A stretch of 64,000 nt of DNA, taken from Qipengyuania sediminis. GTDB lineage: Bacteria; Pseudomonadota; Alphaproteobacteria; Sphingomonadales; Sphingomonadaceae. The notes under the pieces are model-generated. The model made no database searches, was not told where the DNA came from, and saw nothing but the letters and a program-made list of their open reading frames with translations. Both the position numbers and the translations under genes were made by a program. Each line of letters starts with the position of its first letter. Position 1 is the first letter of the stretch. Where the stretch lies: NCBI RefSeq assembly GCF_004358425.1, contig NZ_CP037948.1:1364001-1428000 (forward strand), read 5' to 3'. This document shows, piece after piece, positions 16,957-25,707 of the stretch.

Positions 16957-18431
16957 CACCTGGCCGGCGTGGCAGCGGGCTGCGTCATGCGGCTGACCAC
17001 GATGATCGCCACCCAGGCAGCGGCGAAGGCCGGGACGATCTCGTAAAGCCCCTCCGCCATCCCCGGCAGCGCCTGGTCCCAGCCAAGCGCGATCCAGCCC
17101 GCCGCCACCGCCGCCCCCGTCACCAGCCCCGCGACGGCGCCGGCGCCGGTCATTCGGTCCCAGGTGAGCGCCAGGATCATCAGCGGGCCGAAGGCCGCGC
17201 CAAAGCCCGCCCAGGCATGCGCGACCAGCCCCAGCACTTCGCTCGACGGATCGGCGGCGATGAAGATCGCGGCACCGCTGATCAGGACCAGGAACACGCG
17301 GCTCGCGTTCACAGCCTCGCGCTCGCCAGCCTGCTTGCGCAGGAACAGGCGATAGAAATCCTCGGTCAGTGAAGATGAGGTGACAAGCAATTGCGAACTC
17401 ACCGTCGACATGATCGCCGCCAGCAGCGCGGCGAAAAGGAAGCCGGTGACGATCGGATGGAACAGCAGATCTGACAGGACAATGAAGATCGTCTCCGGGT
17501 CCGTGACCGCGATCCCGTTCGCCTGAGCATAGGCGCGGCCGGCCAGGCCGACGCCGATCGCGCCCAAGAGGCAGACGATCATCCAGCTCATCCCGATGCG
17601 GCGCGCGGCAGGCATGTCCTCGACACGCCTGATCGCCATAAAGCGCACGATGATATGCGGTTGCCCGAAATAGCCGAGCCCCCAGGTGACCGCGCTTATG
17701 ACGCCGAGCAGCGACAGCCCCTGCGTCAAGCTGAGGAAGCCCGGCACCTCGACGCGCGTCGCCCGCACCGCTTCGCCCCCGGGCCCCAGCAGGATGACCA
17801 GCGGCATGGCGACGAGCGCCACGAACATGATCGTCCCCTGCACCACATCGGTCAGGCTGACGGCGAGAAAGCCGCCAAGCGCGACATAGATCAGGACAAC
17901 CGCCGCCGTGACGATCACGCCGAGCATATAAGGCGAAAGGCCTGTGCCCGTGGGCAGCAGCGGCGCCAGCGCGGATTCGAACAGCTTGCCCCCGCCGACA
18001 AGCCCGCTTGCGGTGTAGACGGCGAAGAACACCACAATGACGATGGCGCTCACGACGCGCAGCGCCAGCGCCTTGTCGGGGAAGCGGTTGGCGAGAAATT
18101 CAGGGATGGTCAGCGCATTGCCGCGCGCCTCGCTCTGCGCGCGCAGGCGGGGCGCGACCACCAGCCAGTTCGCCCAGGCCCCCAGCACCAGCCCTATCGC
18201 GATCCATGCGGCAGAAAGCCCGGTCAGATAAAGCGCGCCCGGGAGCCCCAGCAGCAGCCAGCCCGACATGTCGGACGCCCCCGCCGACAGCGCCGTCACC
18301 GAAGGCGACAGGTCGCGCCCTGCGAGCAGGAAGCCTTCGGAGGTGCCGGCGGTCTTGCGCCATGCATAGATGCCGATGGCCAGCATCGCCGCGAAATAGA
18401 GGGAGAGCGAGACGATCGTGCCTTTGTCCAT
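16956..18431 (-). CDS. putP: Sodium/proline symporter
   Basis: A 491-residue sodium:solute symporter with about 13 membrane helices. The segment SAGASDMSGWLLLGLPGALYL matches the PutP subfamily, which imports proline with sodium. The start is the ATG at 18431 (MDKGTIVSLSLYFAAMLAIG). The frame continues far upstream to 19511, but that stretch is antisense to the outer-membrane barrel gene and is not coding. No proline dehydrogenase (putA) is visible nearby. Confidence 0.92.
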   Translation of the reverse strand: MDKGTIVSLSLYFAAMLAIGIYAWRKTAGTSEGFLLAGRDLSPSVTALSAGASDMSGWLLLGLPGALYLTGLSAAWIAIGLVLGAWANWLVVAPRLRAQSEARGNALTIPEFLANRFPDKALALRVVSAIVIVVFFAVYTASGLVGGGKLFESALAPLLPTGTGLSPYMLGVIVTAAVVLIYVALGGFLAVSLTDVVQGTIMFVALVAMPLVILLGPGGEAVRATRVEVPGFLSLTQGLSLLGVISAVTWGLGYFGQPHIIVRFMAIRRVEDMPAARRIGMSWMIVCLLGAIGVGLAGRAYAQANGIAVTDPETIFIVLSDLLFHPIVTGFLFAALLAAIMSTVSSQLLVTSSSLTEDFYRLFLRKQAGEREAVNASRVFLVLISGAAIFIAADPSSEVLGLVAHAWAGFGAAFGPLMILALTWDRMTGAGAVAGLVTGAAVAAGWIALGWDQALPGMAEGLYEIVPAFAAAWVAIIVVSRMTQPAATPAR

Positions 18432-18614
18432 GGCGCCAAGGCTTATCACTCCGCCGGCCCCGCGGCCAAGGGAAGCGAAGCCCGCTCTCGACAGGCGCGG
18501 GCACCCGATTGTGGCGTCGCGGCAACGTCTGGGCTCTTTCCGCCGGATCTGCGGAACGCGAGGCGACAGGCTCCGTTTGCCGCGGACACTCTCCACAAAA
18601 GGCAAGTCCCTCCC

Positions 18615-19463
18615 ATGAAGAACCTGTTCCTCACTGCCGCTTCCGGCGCCGCTCTCTTCGCCGTTCCCGCCACCGCGCAGGACGAGAGCGCGCGTAGCGA
18701 ATTCTTCAACGGCTTTTATGTCGGCGGGACCGTCGGCATCGACACCACCGCGAATTCGGACGAAAGCTTCGTTTTCGACACCAATCGCGACGGCAATTTC
18801 GATAACACTGTCCGTACGGTGGCAGGCGCCAATGCCTTCGCGCCCGGCTTCTGCGGCGGCAATGCCAATGCGAACAATGCGGCGGGCGGCTGTTCGAGCG
18901 ACGAGGACGACCTGTCCTATGCGGTTCGCATCGGGGTCGACAGGCGCCTGGGCGACAACGGTCTCCTGGTCGCGGGTCTGCTCGCCGAAGCGACCAAGCA
19001 CGAAAGCACCGATTTCACCTCCGCCTTCAGTTCGACGCCCGCCAGCTACACCATTGCGCGCGGGCTCGATCATTCCTTCGCACTGCGCGGGCGTTTGGGC
19101 ATTTCGCCCGGCGAAGGGCGCGGGCTGTTTTATGTCACCGGGGGCGTCGCCTATGGCAAGCTGGAGCACGATTTCGCCACCAGCAACACCGCGAACAGCT
19201 TCACCGAATTCGACGATGACGACTACCAGCTCGGTGGTCAGATCGGTGGCGGGGCGGAAATCCACATCGCCCGCAACCTGTCGATCGGCCTCGAATATGT
19301 CTACCAGACCTTCGAGGACGAGGATTACTACGTCGCGGTCGGACAAGGCACGGCGCCCCTCACCAACCCCTTCCTCCTGAACGGCGGCGGCACCAATCTG
19401 CGCCTCGCCAATACCGATTATGATCTGCATTCGTTCAAGGCGGGCGTGAACTTCCGCTTCTGA
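18615..19463 (+). CDS. Outer-membrane beta-barrel protein
   Basis: A 282-residue protein with signal peptide MKNLFLTAASGAALFAVPATAQ and a small beta-barrel of the OmpA-like/porin-family type. It has alternating aromatic strands (FYVGGTVGID, FALRGRLGI, GLEYVYQTF) and ends in the outer-membrane sorting residue Phe (GVNFRF). A Cys pair (FCGG, GGCSSDEDD) lies in an acidic, Asn-rich external loop near residues 76-97 that could be disulfide-closed or bind metal. The function is unknown. It is divergent from putP with a 183-bp shared promoter region. Confidence 0.82.
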   Translation: MKNLFLTAASGAALFAVPATAQDESARSEFFNGFYVGGTVGIDTTANSDESFVFDTNRDGNFDNTVRTVAGANAFAPGFCGGNANANNAAGGCSSDEDDLSYAVRIGVDRRLGDNGLLVAGLLAEATKHESTDFTSAFSSTPASYTIARGLDHSFALRGRLGISPGEGRGLFYVTGGVAYGKLEHDFATSNTANSFTEFDDDDYQLGGQIGGGAEIHIARNLSIGLEYVYQTFEDEDYYVAVGQGTAPLTNPFLLNGGGTNLRLANTDYDLHSFKAGVNFRF

Positions 19464-19644
19464 GCGAAGGGCACTCGCTGCCCGGACTGATACCGCAACT
19501 CCCGTCGTCATCAGCGCCTTGGCGGGGATGGCGACGGGGGGCGAAGGCGTCGCACCGACCGAGGGGGAGCGGTCAACACGTCTTGCACGCGAGGTCCGGC
19601 GTGCTATCTAGCTAAGACAGTCGAATTCTTCGGGAGCTATGGTC

Positions 19645-20337
19645 ATGACCCGTTTTGCCGCCGTTCGCGCCGTCATCGCGCTTGCCGTCGCCGCCGCGCT
19701 ATCGGCTTGCGGGATCAATACCGTGCCCACCAAGGAAGAAACCGCAAAAGCTGCCTGGGCCGACGTCCAGAGCGCCTATCAGCGGCGCGCCGATCTCGTC
19801 CCAAATCTCGTCGCCTCGGTGCGCGGCGCGGCGCAGTCGGAAACGACGATACTCACCAATGTGACCGAGGCGCGCGCGCGGGCCACCAGCATCAATATCA
19901 CGACCGACGACCTTTCGAACCCCGAGGAATTCCGCCGCTTTCAGGAGGCGCAGAACCAGCTGACCCAGGCGCTCGGCCAGCTGCGCACGGTGGTCGAAAA
20001 CTATCCGCAGCTCCAAAGCCAGGCGCGCTTCGCCGACCTTATGACCGCGCTCGAAGGCAGCGAGAACCGCATCGACACCGCGCGCACTCGCTACAACGAC
20101 GCGGTGCGCGACTATAACACCGAGATCCGCACCTTCCCGAGCGCGATCGGAGCCAAGCTCATCCATGGCGCGAAGCCGATGGTGCCGTTCGAAGCCTCCG
20201 AAGGCGCGCAGAACGCGCCGACGGTCGATTTCGGAAATATGGGCGCCGCCCCCGCGCAACCTGCCCCGGCGGTCAACGACAACGCCCCCGCCGCGACCCC
20301 GGCACCGGGACCGGCCCGCACCGCCGCGGCCCAGTAA
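19645..20337 (+). CDS. lemA: LemA family protein
   Basis: About 230 residues with a lipoprotein-like N-terminus (VAAALSACGINTVPTKEE) and the LemA helical domain (WADVQSAYQRRADLVPNLVASV, and FPSAIGAKLIHGAKPMVPFE near residue 170). It ends in an Ala/Pro-rich tail. The ATG at 19645 stands eight bases from GGGAG (19632-19636), better than the ATG at 19639. LemA proteins are anchored in the envelope with a helical domain outside, and their role is poorly known. It is followed by two TPM-domain genes, a common partnership. Confidence 0.9.
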   Translation: MTRFAAVRAVIALAVAAALSACGINTVPTKEETAKAAWADVQSAYQRRADLVPNLVASVRGAAQSETTILTNVTEARARATSINITTDDLSNPEEFRRFQEAQNQLTQALGQLRTVVENYPQLQSQARFADLMTALEGSENRIDTARTRYNDAVRDYNTEIRTFPSAIGAKLIHGAKPMVPFEASEGAQNAPTVDFGNMGAAPAQPAPAVNDNAPAATPAPGPARTAAAQ

Positions 20338-20347
20338 GGCCGCGCTG

Positions 20348-21157
20348 ATGCGCCGCCTGGCGGCTTTCCTCGCGCTGCTGCTGGCGCTCGTCTCCTCGGC
20401 CGCGTGGGCACAGCTGCCCGCGCGGCCGGCGGGGCCGGTGGCGGATTACGCCAATATCCTGCCTGATACGGACGAAGCTCTGCTCGATGCCAAGCTCCGG
20501 CAATGGACGCAGAGCAGCGGGCGGCCCATCGTAGTCGCGACCGTGCCCTCGCTCGGTGGGGAAGAGATCGAGCCCTATGCCGTCCGCCTGTTCGAGACCT
20601 GGGGCATCGGCAATGCCGATACCGACCAGGGCGTGTTGCTGCTGGTTGCGCCAAACGAGCGGCGGGTGCGGATCGAGGTCGGCTATGGCCTGGGCGAATA
20701 TGTGACCGATATCCTTTCGGGCCGCATCATTCGCGAGCAGATCACGCCGCGCTTCAAGGCGAACGATTATCCCGGTGGCATCAATGCCGGAGTCGATGCG
20801 CTCATCGCCCAGCTTTCCCGCGCTCCGGAGGATGCCAAGGCGGTCGCGCAGGCCGCGGAGCGCGCGGCGTCGCAGGAAGGCGAGCGCGGCGGCTTTCCCA
20901 TCGGCGGGCTGTTCTGGCTCCTGTTTCTGTTCCTGTTCTTCATCCTGCCGATGATGCGCGGCGGCAGGCGGCGGCGCAGGCGCGGGCGGTGGGGCAATAC
21001 GGCGCGCGATATCATCCTGTGGGAAGCAGGTTCCGCGATCGCACGCGGCGCGTTCGGCGGTGGCGGCGGGGGTGGCGGCTGGGGCGGCGGCGGGGGCGGC
21101 TTCGGCGGCTTTGGAGGCGGTATATCCGGCGGCGGCGGCGCGAGCGGGGGCTGGTGA
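20348..21157 (+). CDS. TPM-domain (YgcG-like) membrane protein with glycine-rich tail
   Basis: A 269-residue protein: signal peptide MRRLAAFLALLLALVSSAAWA, a TPM/Psb32-type domain (about 25-150; VADYANILPD, YAVRLFETWGIG, RVRIEVGYGLGEYVTD), one membrane helix (LFWLLFLFLFFILPMM), a strongly basic patch (GGRRRRRRGR) and a C-terminal tail made almost only of Gly with Trp/Phe. TPM proteins next to LemA are thought to work in envelope maintenance or membrane-protein quality control; the plant homologue acts in photosystem II repair. The start ATG is ten bases after the lemA stop. Confidence 0.88.
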   Translation: MRRLAAFLALLLALVSSAAWAQLPARPAGPVADYANILPDTDEALLDAKLRQWTQSSGRPIVVATVPSLGGEEIEPYAVRLFETWGIGNADTDQGVLLLVAPNERRVRIEVGYGLGEYVTDILSGRIIREQITPRFKANDYPGGINAGVDALIAQLSRAPEDAKAVAQAAERAASQEGERGGFPIGGLFWLLFLFLFFILPMMRGGRRRRRRGRWGNTARDIILWEAGSAIARGAFGGGGGGGGWGGGGGGFGGFGGGISGGGGASGGW

Positions 21158-21831
21158 TGGCGCTTTTGAATGCCGACGCGCAGGGTGTGGTGACCACAGC
21201 GGTCGCGGATGCTGAGGCTAATACCTCGGGCGAGATCGTCACCGTGCTGGCCGACCGCTCGGACGGCTACACCGATGTGGCGTTGCTGTGGGCGGTGGCG
21301 CTTAGCTTCACCGCCATGGCGCTCGTCACTGCCTTTCCGGCGGCGGCGATGGCGCTTGCCGATCGCTTGCTCGGCCATTGGTCGCACCAATGGACCCCGG
21401 GCGAGCTGCTGACGCTGATCACGGGGGTCGGGCTCGCGACCTTCCTTCTAGCTTGGGCGCTGCAAGCCTGGCAGCCGCTGAAATTCGCTCTTATCCCGAG
21501 ACCCGTGCGCCTCGCACGCGTTCGCAACGCGGCGGTGCGGCATTTCAAGGTCGGAGCGGAGCGGCGCACGCATGGCCGCACCGGGGTGCTGCTTTATCTC
21601 TCATTGCGCGAACACCGCGCGGAGATCGTGGCTGACGAGGCGATCGCCAAGCTGGTCGATGCCGAGGTGTGGGGGGAGGCCATGGCCGATATGCTCGCCG
21701 AAATCCGCAAGGGCGACCTCGCTGCCGGAATGGCCGCCGGGGTGCGCGATGTCGGCAAGGTGCTCGCCGAACACTTCCCGCGCGGCACGCATGATGAAAA
21801 CGAGCTCCCTGACCGGCTGATCGTGGTTTGA
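21157..21831 (+). CDS. Second TPM-domain membrane protein
   Basis: A 224-residue protein coupled to the preceding TPM gene (TGATG). It opens with a short TPM-like part (AVADAEANTSGEIVTVLADRS) interrupted by two membrane helices (about 45-65 and 85-105), then continues with ERRTHGRTGVLLYLSLREHRAEIVAD and a helical C-terminus. It is a paralogue type often encoded next to YgcG-like TPM genes. The function is unknown; a complex with LemA and the first TPM protein is inferred from co-localisation only. Confidence 0.82.
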   Translation: MALLNADAQGVVTTAVADAEANTSGEIVTVLADRSDGYTDVALLWAVALSFTAMALVTAFPAAAMALADRLLGHWSHQWTPGELLTLITGVGLATFLLAWALQAWQPLKFALIPRPVRLARVRNAAVRHFKVGAERRTHGRTGVLLYLSLREHRAEIVADEAIAKLVDAEVWGEAMADMLAEIRKGDLAAGMAAGVRDVGKVLAEHFPRGTHDENELPDRLIVV

Positions 21832-22364
21832 CCTCGCCCCACCACGACGAGGCGGAAGAGATCGTCTGGCAGGGTCGCTTCATCACCGCCAAGCGCCGCG
21901 GGCGGTGGGAATATGTCGGTCGGGCTCGCAACATCCGCGCCGCGGTCATCCTCGCCATGGTCGAAGGCGACGTTTTGCTGGTCGAGCAATACCGCGTTCC
22001 GCTCGGGCGCCGCTGCCTCGAACTCCCCGCCGGGCTGATCGGCGACGATGCCGAGGGGGAGGATGATCTTGCCGCCGCGGGGCGCGAGCTCGAGGAAGAG
22101 ACCGGCTATCGCGCTGGCAGTCTGACCGATCTCGGAACCTTCTATTCAAGCCCCGGAATGGTGAGCGAAAGCTTCACCTTGGTCCGCGCCACCGATCTTA
22201 AACGAGTCGGGCCCGGCGGAGGTGTGGCGGGAGAGGACATTCTCGTCCACCGCGTGCCCTTGGGTGCCGTCGCCCGCTTCGTTGCAGATAAGCAAGCTGA
22301 GGGTTGCGGCGTCGATGTGCGCGTGCTGATGCTTCTCGCCGCAGAGATGCTGGGAGAGCGATGA
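21828..22364 (+). CDS. Nudix hydrolase (ADP-ribose pyrophosphatase-like)
   Basis: A 178-residue Nudix enzyme. The Nudix box is complete: G-x5-E-x7-REL-x-EE-x-GY, formed by residues GDDAEGEDDLAAAGRELEEE plus TGY. The preceding block VLLVEQYRVPLGRRCLELPAGLIG and the later FYSSPGMVSESFTLV resemble ADP-ribose/NDP-sugar pyrophosphatases. Translation seems to start at a TTG at 21828 overlapping the stop of the preceding TPM gene. Its own stop overlaps the SDR start (ATGA). Confidence 0.88.
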   Translation: MTSPHHDEAEEIVWQGRFITAKRRGRWEYVGRARNIRAAVILAMVEGDVLLVEQYRVPLGRRCLELPAGLIGDDAEGEDDLAAAGRELEEETGYRAGSLTDLGTFYSSPGMVSESFTLVRATDLKRVGPGGGVAGEDILVHRVPLGAVARFVADKQAEGCGVDVRVLMLLAAEMLGER

Positions 22365-23143
22365 TGGCAGGACGCGTGGCTGGCAAGCTCGCCCTGGTGA
22401 CCGGGGCGGCGCAGGGGCTTGGCGCGGCGCAGGCGCGGATGCTGGCGCGGCATGGTGCCCGCGTGCTCGCAACCGATGTAAACGCGGCCGGGGCCGAGGC
22501 AACCGCCGCCGCGATAGAGGCCGAATGCGGCCCCGGCACCGGTTTCGCCTGCCCGCTCGACGTGACCCAGCCCGAGCAATGGGGGGCGGCCGTCGAAGCG
22601 GCGCATGACAAGCTGGGGGGACTCAGCGTGCTGGTCCACAACGCGGGCGTCGGCGTACGCGGCAATATCGAGACCTGCACTTACGAGGAGTGGAAGCGCG
22701 GCTTCGCCATCAATGTCGACAGCGTGTTCCTTGGCTGCCAGGCAGCGCTGCCGCTGATGAAGGAGCATCAGCCGGGCAGCATCGTCACCATTTCCAGTAT
22801 CGCCGGGCTGATCGCGAGCGACACCATGCCGGGCTACAACGCCAGCAAGGCGGCGGTGTGGATGCTGACCAAGTCGATCGCGCTCCATTGCGCGAAGATG
22901 GGGTGGAACATCCGCTGCAACAGCGTGCATCCGACCTTCATCGACACCCCGATCCTCGACGGAATGGTCGGACCGGGGCGCGAAAAGTCGGTCATCATGG
23001 ACAAGCTCGCCCGCCAGATCCCGCTGAAGCGCGTGGGCGAGCCCGACGATATCGCCAATGGGGTGCTTTATCTCGCGAGCGACGAGAGCAAGTTCATGAC
23101 CGGGGCGGAGCTGAAGCTCGACGGCGGCATATCGGCCATGTGA
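22361..23143 (+). CDS. Short-chain dehydrogenase/reductase (SDR)
   Basis: A 260-residue classical SDR. The cofactor motif is TGAAQGLG (about 14-21), followed by Asp at the end of the second strand (LATDVNAAG), which favours NAD(H). NAGVG follows, then the active-site SSIAG serine and YNASK with catalytic Tyr and Lys. The closing block GAELKLDGGISAM is typical. The alcohol or ketone substrate cannot be told. It is coupled to the Nudix gene. A second ATG lies at 22364. Confidence 0.88.
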   Translation: MMAGRVAGKLALVTGAAQGLGAAQARMLARHGARVLATDVNAAGAEATAAAIEAECGPGTGFACPLDVTQPEQWGAAVEAAHDKLGGLSVLVHNAGVGVRGNIETCTYEEWKRGFAINVDSVFLGCQAALPLMKEHQPGSIVTISSIAGLIASDTMPGYNASKAAVWMLTKSIALHCAKMGWNIRCNSVHPTFIDTPILDGMVGPGREKSVIMDKLARQIPLKRVGEPDDIANGVLYLASDESKFMTGAELKLDGGISAM

Positions 23144-23155
23144 TGCACGGGTGAC

Positions 23156-23179
23156 GAGGGGACCCCGCAGGGCCCCCTC
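23156..23179. terminator. Bidirectional hairpin between the SDR and pspC genes
   Basis: GAGGGGACCC (23156-23165) pairs with GGGCCCCCTC (23170-23179) with one mismatch and a CGCA loop. It lies between two convergent genes and touches the pspC stop codon. No clear T-run follows on either strand, so termination strength is uncertain. Confidence 0.45.
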
Positions 23180-23387
23180 AGTCTGCGATCAGCCCGATCG
23201 CGAGGTAGATCAGCGCCGCGGTGCCGAGGCTGAAGAGCGCGCCGAGCACGAAGGCGATCCGCACGAAGCCGACCGGCATGCCGCTCCAATCGGCGATCCC
23301 GGCGGAAACGCCCATGACCTTGCCGTCGCGGCGATTGAGGCGGAAGCCGCCGCCGGCACCGGCGGATCGGACGGGGAGGCGGCTCAT
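23178..23387 (-). CDS. Small PspC-domain membrane protein
   Basis: A 69-residue protein that is essentially one PspC domain: RLNRRDGKVMGVSAGIADWSGMPVGFVRIAFVL followed by a hydrophobic segment GALFSLGTAALIYLAIGL. PspC proteins belong to the phage-shock envelope stress response. The ATG at 23387 overlaps the stop of the mini-protein at 23384-23497 (ATGA), so the two are translationally coupled. The longer in-frame extension to 23582 has no PspC similarity. Confidence 0.85.
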   Translation of the reverse strand: MSRLPVRSAGAGGGFRLNRRDGKVMGVSAGIADWSGMPVGFVRIAFVLGALFSLGTAALIYLAIGLIAD

Positions 23388-23497
23388 ACGATCACTCCAG
23401 CGGGGGTGGCCGGGATGATCGCGGTGGCGAAGACCAGGGCGGAGATCGCGAGCGAGAATGTCATCGCTAAGAAGCGGGCGGAGGGGGTAGAGGTCAT
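23384..23497 (-). CDS. Mini-membrane protein with ATAIIPATPAG motif (copy 2)
   Basis: A 37-residue reading frame with a basic-polar N-terminus and one hydrophobic segment, ending in ATAIIPATPAGVIV. A GGAAG ribosome binding site stands seven bases before the ATG at 23497. The stop overlaps the pspC start as ATGA. It resembles the neighbouring mini-protein at 23531-23641, sharing the C-terminal motif ATAI[IV]PATPAG. No family is recognised. Conserved sequence in two tandem copies, good ribosome sites and start/stop coupling together support real translation. Confidence 0.68.
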   Translation of the reverse strand: MTSTPSARFLAMTFSLAISALVFATAIIPATPAGVIV

Positions 23498-23530
23498 GTC
23501 GTGGCTTCCTGGTTGGATGTGAAGCGGCGC

Positions 23531-23641
23531 TCAGAAGAAAAGGCCGGCGGGGGTTGCAGGAACGATCGCGGTCGCGAGGCACAGCACCGAGAGGGTGAAG
23601 GCGGCGAAAGCAGCGAGCGCATTGTTCAGATTGGCAGTCAT
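23531..23641 (-). CDS. Mini-membrane protein with ATAIVPATPAG motif (copy 1)
   Basis: A 36-residue reading frame starting MTANLNNALAAFAAF, with one hydrophobic helix and ending ATAIVPATPAGLFF. GGAAGGG lies about eight to fourteen bases before the ATG at 23641. It is 33 bp upstream of the second copy and would head a three-gene operon with it and pspC. It is probably a single-span inner-membrane peptide. The function is unknown; partnership with PspC is inferred from position only. Confidence 0.68.
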   Translation of the reverse strand: MTANLNNALAAFAAFTLSVLCLATAIVPATPAGLFF

Positions 23642-23857
23642 TTGGTGGTCCCTTCCTGTCTGGTCCCGGGTCTGACCGGGATGACGAGATGTTTGCACGA
23701 CCCGTGCCAAAAGCGAGAAAGCACGGATTTCAGCCGTTTCCGGCCGCGATGCCTGACAAGTGAATATTCACCATCGCGCAATGTTGGTGAAATTCTCCAA
23801 TGGATGGCGAGCCTCTCGCGGGTGGTGGCGGAACCCGGCGCTCGCTAAGGCCCGGCG

Positions 23858-24934
23858 ATGGCTTTGACGGGCATCAGTCTCGCCGATTTCCGCAATCACG
23901 CGGATACCACGCTGCGCGGGGCGAAGACGCTCAACCTCCTTGTCGGCGCAAACGGAGCGGGCAAAACCAATGTGCTGGAAGCGTTGTCGCTGCTCGCCCC
24001 GGGGCGGGGTTTGCGCAGGGCAAGTCCGCCCACGATGGCGCGGCAGGGCGGAACGGGCGGTTTTGCGGTGGGGGCGAGCCTTGCCGGCGAAGGCGAAGTG
24101 CGGCTCGGCACTCTCACCCGGCCCGATGCGCCGGCCCGAAGGTTGCTCAGCGTGAACGGCGCAGCGGCGAGCGGGGCGCAAATCGCCGAATGGCTCTCGG
24201 TCGGCTGGCTGACTCCGGCGATGGACCAGCTCTTCGCCGCCCCGCCGGGGGAGCGGCGGCGCTACCTCGACCGGTTGGCGCTGGCGCTTACCCCTGGCCA
24301 TGCGGTCCATGCGCTGCGCTACGAACGGGCGCTGCGCGAACGCAACCGACTGCTGGGCGGCGACCGGCCGCCCGAGCCGGGCTGGCTGAACGCGATCGAG
24401 GCGCAGATGGCGGATGCCGGGTCCCTGCTGGCTCAGGGGCGCGGTGCGCTGGTCGATGCGCTGATGGGGGAGGTGGTGCGGCATGGCGAGGACCCCTTCC
24501 CCCGCCCGGCCTTGACCTATGCGCCCGGCGGCCCGGTCGGGCGCGATGAGCTCAGCCAGGCCCTCCACGATGGGCGGACGCGCGACCGGACGGCGGGGCG
24601 CACGCTTACAGGCCCTCATCGTGACGACTTGGACGTACAATACGCGGCGAAACGCATGCCGGCCGCCGCGAGCTCCACCGGCGAGCAGAAGGCGTTGCTG
24701 GTGGCGATCACGCTCGCCCATGCCGCGCTCGCGGCGAAGGGCCGCCCCGCGCTTCTGCTGCTCGACGAGGTGGCGGCGCATCTCGACCCCGCCCGGCGCG
24801 CAGCCCTGTTTGCCAGGCTTGCCGACAGCGGCACTCAGGTATGGATGACCGGGACCGAGCTTGCCCCCTTCGCCGCTGTCGCCCCCGATGCCGCGGTGTG
24901 GGAAATCGCGAGCGGCGCGGCGATGCCCCTTTAG
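23858..24934 (+). CDS. recF: DNA replication and repair protein RecF
   Basis: A 358-residue SMC-like ATPase that loads RecA at gaps through RecFOR. It starts ISLADFRNHADTTL, the RecF N-terminal signature, with Walker A GANGAGKT (30-37), the segment TGPHRDDLDVQYAAKRMPAAASSTGEQKALL carrying the ABC signature and Walker B LLLLDEVAAHLD. The length is near the family norm. It is not next to dnaN or gyrB here, the usual place in many bacteria. It overlaps the convergent tesA-like gene by four bases. Confidence 0.95.
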   Translation: MALTGISLADFRNHADTTLRGAKTLNLLVGANGAGKTNVLEALSLLAPGRGLRRASPPTMARQGGTGGFAVGASLAGEGEVRLGTLTRPDAPARRLLSVNGAAASGAQIAEWLSVGWLTPAMDQLFAAPPGERRRYLDRLALALTPGHAVHALRYERALRERNRLLGGDRPPEPGWLNAIEAQMADAGSLLAQGRGALVDALMGEVVRHGEDPFPRPALTYAPGGPVGRDELSQALHDGRTRDRTAGRTLTGPHRDDLDVQYAAKRMPAAASSTGEQKALLVAITLAHAALAAKGRPALLLLDEVAAHLDPARRAALFARLADSGTQVWMTGTELAPFAAVAPDAAVWEIASGAAMPL

Positions 24935-25659
24935 GCAGCGGTGCGGACGTCACCCCGCGGCGGGGGCAGTGCCTCCGCGACCGCCTCTTTTGTCGCTTCG
25001 ACGAGCACGCCGAGGCCCTTGCTCGTCGGATGCAGCCGATCAGCCTGAAAGAGTTCGGGGCGGCGGTAGATCGTTTCGAGCCAGAAGGGAACCAGCGTCA
25101 CCCCTGGCCGTGCGCCCAGCTCGCGGTAGATCGCATCGAAACCGCGCTGATAATCGGGGCCGAAATTGGGGGGCGCGCGCATGCCCATCAACAGCACCGG
25201 AATACCCCGAGACCGAAGCTCATCCAGCATGGCGGTGAGGTTCGCCCGGGTCTCGGCCGGAGGTAGCGCGCGCAGCATGTCGTTCGCGCCGAGCTCCAGC
25301 AGCACGAGATCGGGCGCAGGCTGTTGCGCATCGAGCGTGAAGGCGAGCCGCTGGCGGCCTGCCGCGGTGGTATCGCCGGAAATTCCCGCGTTGACCACGC
25401 GCACATTGCGCCCCTCAGCTCGCAAGGCCGCTTCGAGCTGCGCCGGGTAGCTGTTCGCCTTGCCGACGCCATAGCCCGCGAACAGGCTGTCGCCGAAGGC
25501 GAGAATGCGCTGCTCGGGTCCGGCGACGGGTGCAAGCCGGGCGGGGGCGGGCGTGACGGAGGCGGCCCCGGCGGGCGCGGCCGCGGACCGCTCGGCCGGC
25601 TGCTCGCACCCCGCGAGCGCCAGCGCAGCCAAGCCGATCGACGAAGGGGGCACACGCAT
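24931..25659 (-). CDS. tesA: SGNH-family arylesterase / acyl thioesterase (TesA-like) lipoprotein
   Basis: A 242-residue SGNH hydrolase. The signal ends in LAGC (Cys18), so unlike E. coli TesA it appears to be lipid-anchored, followed by an Ala/Pro linker (20-48). Block I is FGDSLFAGYGVGK with nucleophile Ser58; GISGDTT gives the oxyanion Gly, GANDML the Asn, and DRLHPT the Asp-His pair. TesA enzymes hydrolyse acyl-CoA and ester substrates in the periplasm. It is divergent from the ABC/FtsX-like permease genes, the same neighbourhood as E. coli tesA-ybbA-ybbP. Confidence 0.88.
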   Translation of the reverse strand: MRVPPSSIGLAALALAGCEQPAERSAAAPAGAASVTPAPARLAPVAGPEQRILAFGDSLFAGYGVGKANSYPAQLEAALRAEGRNVRVVNAGISGDTTAAGRQRLAFTLDAQQPAPDLVLLELGANDMLRALPPAETRANLTAMLDELRSRGIPVLLMGMRAPPNFGPDYQRGFDAIYRELGARPGVTLVPFWLETIYRRPELFQADRLHPTSKGLGVLVEATKEAVAEALPPPRGDVRTAA

Positions 25660-25707
25660 CCGATCAAGTTCCTTGTTGCAACGGGTCTGCTATGCCATCT
25701 CGGCATC

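Noticed and set aside
18432-19511. N-terminal extension of the putP frame
   Set aside because: It runs antisense to the outer-membrane barrel gene. The PutP signature begins at the ATG at 18431.
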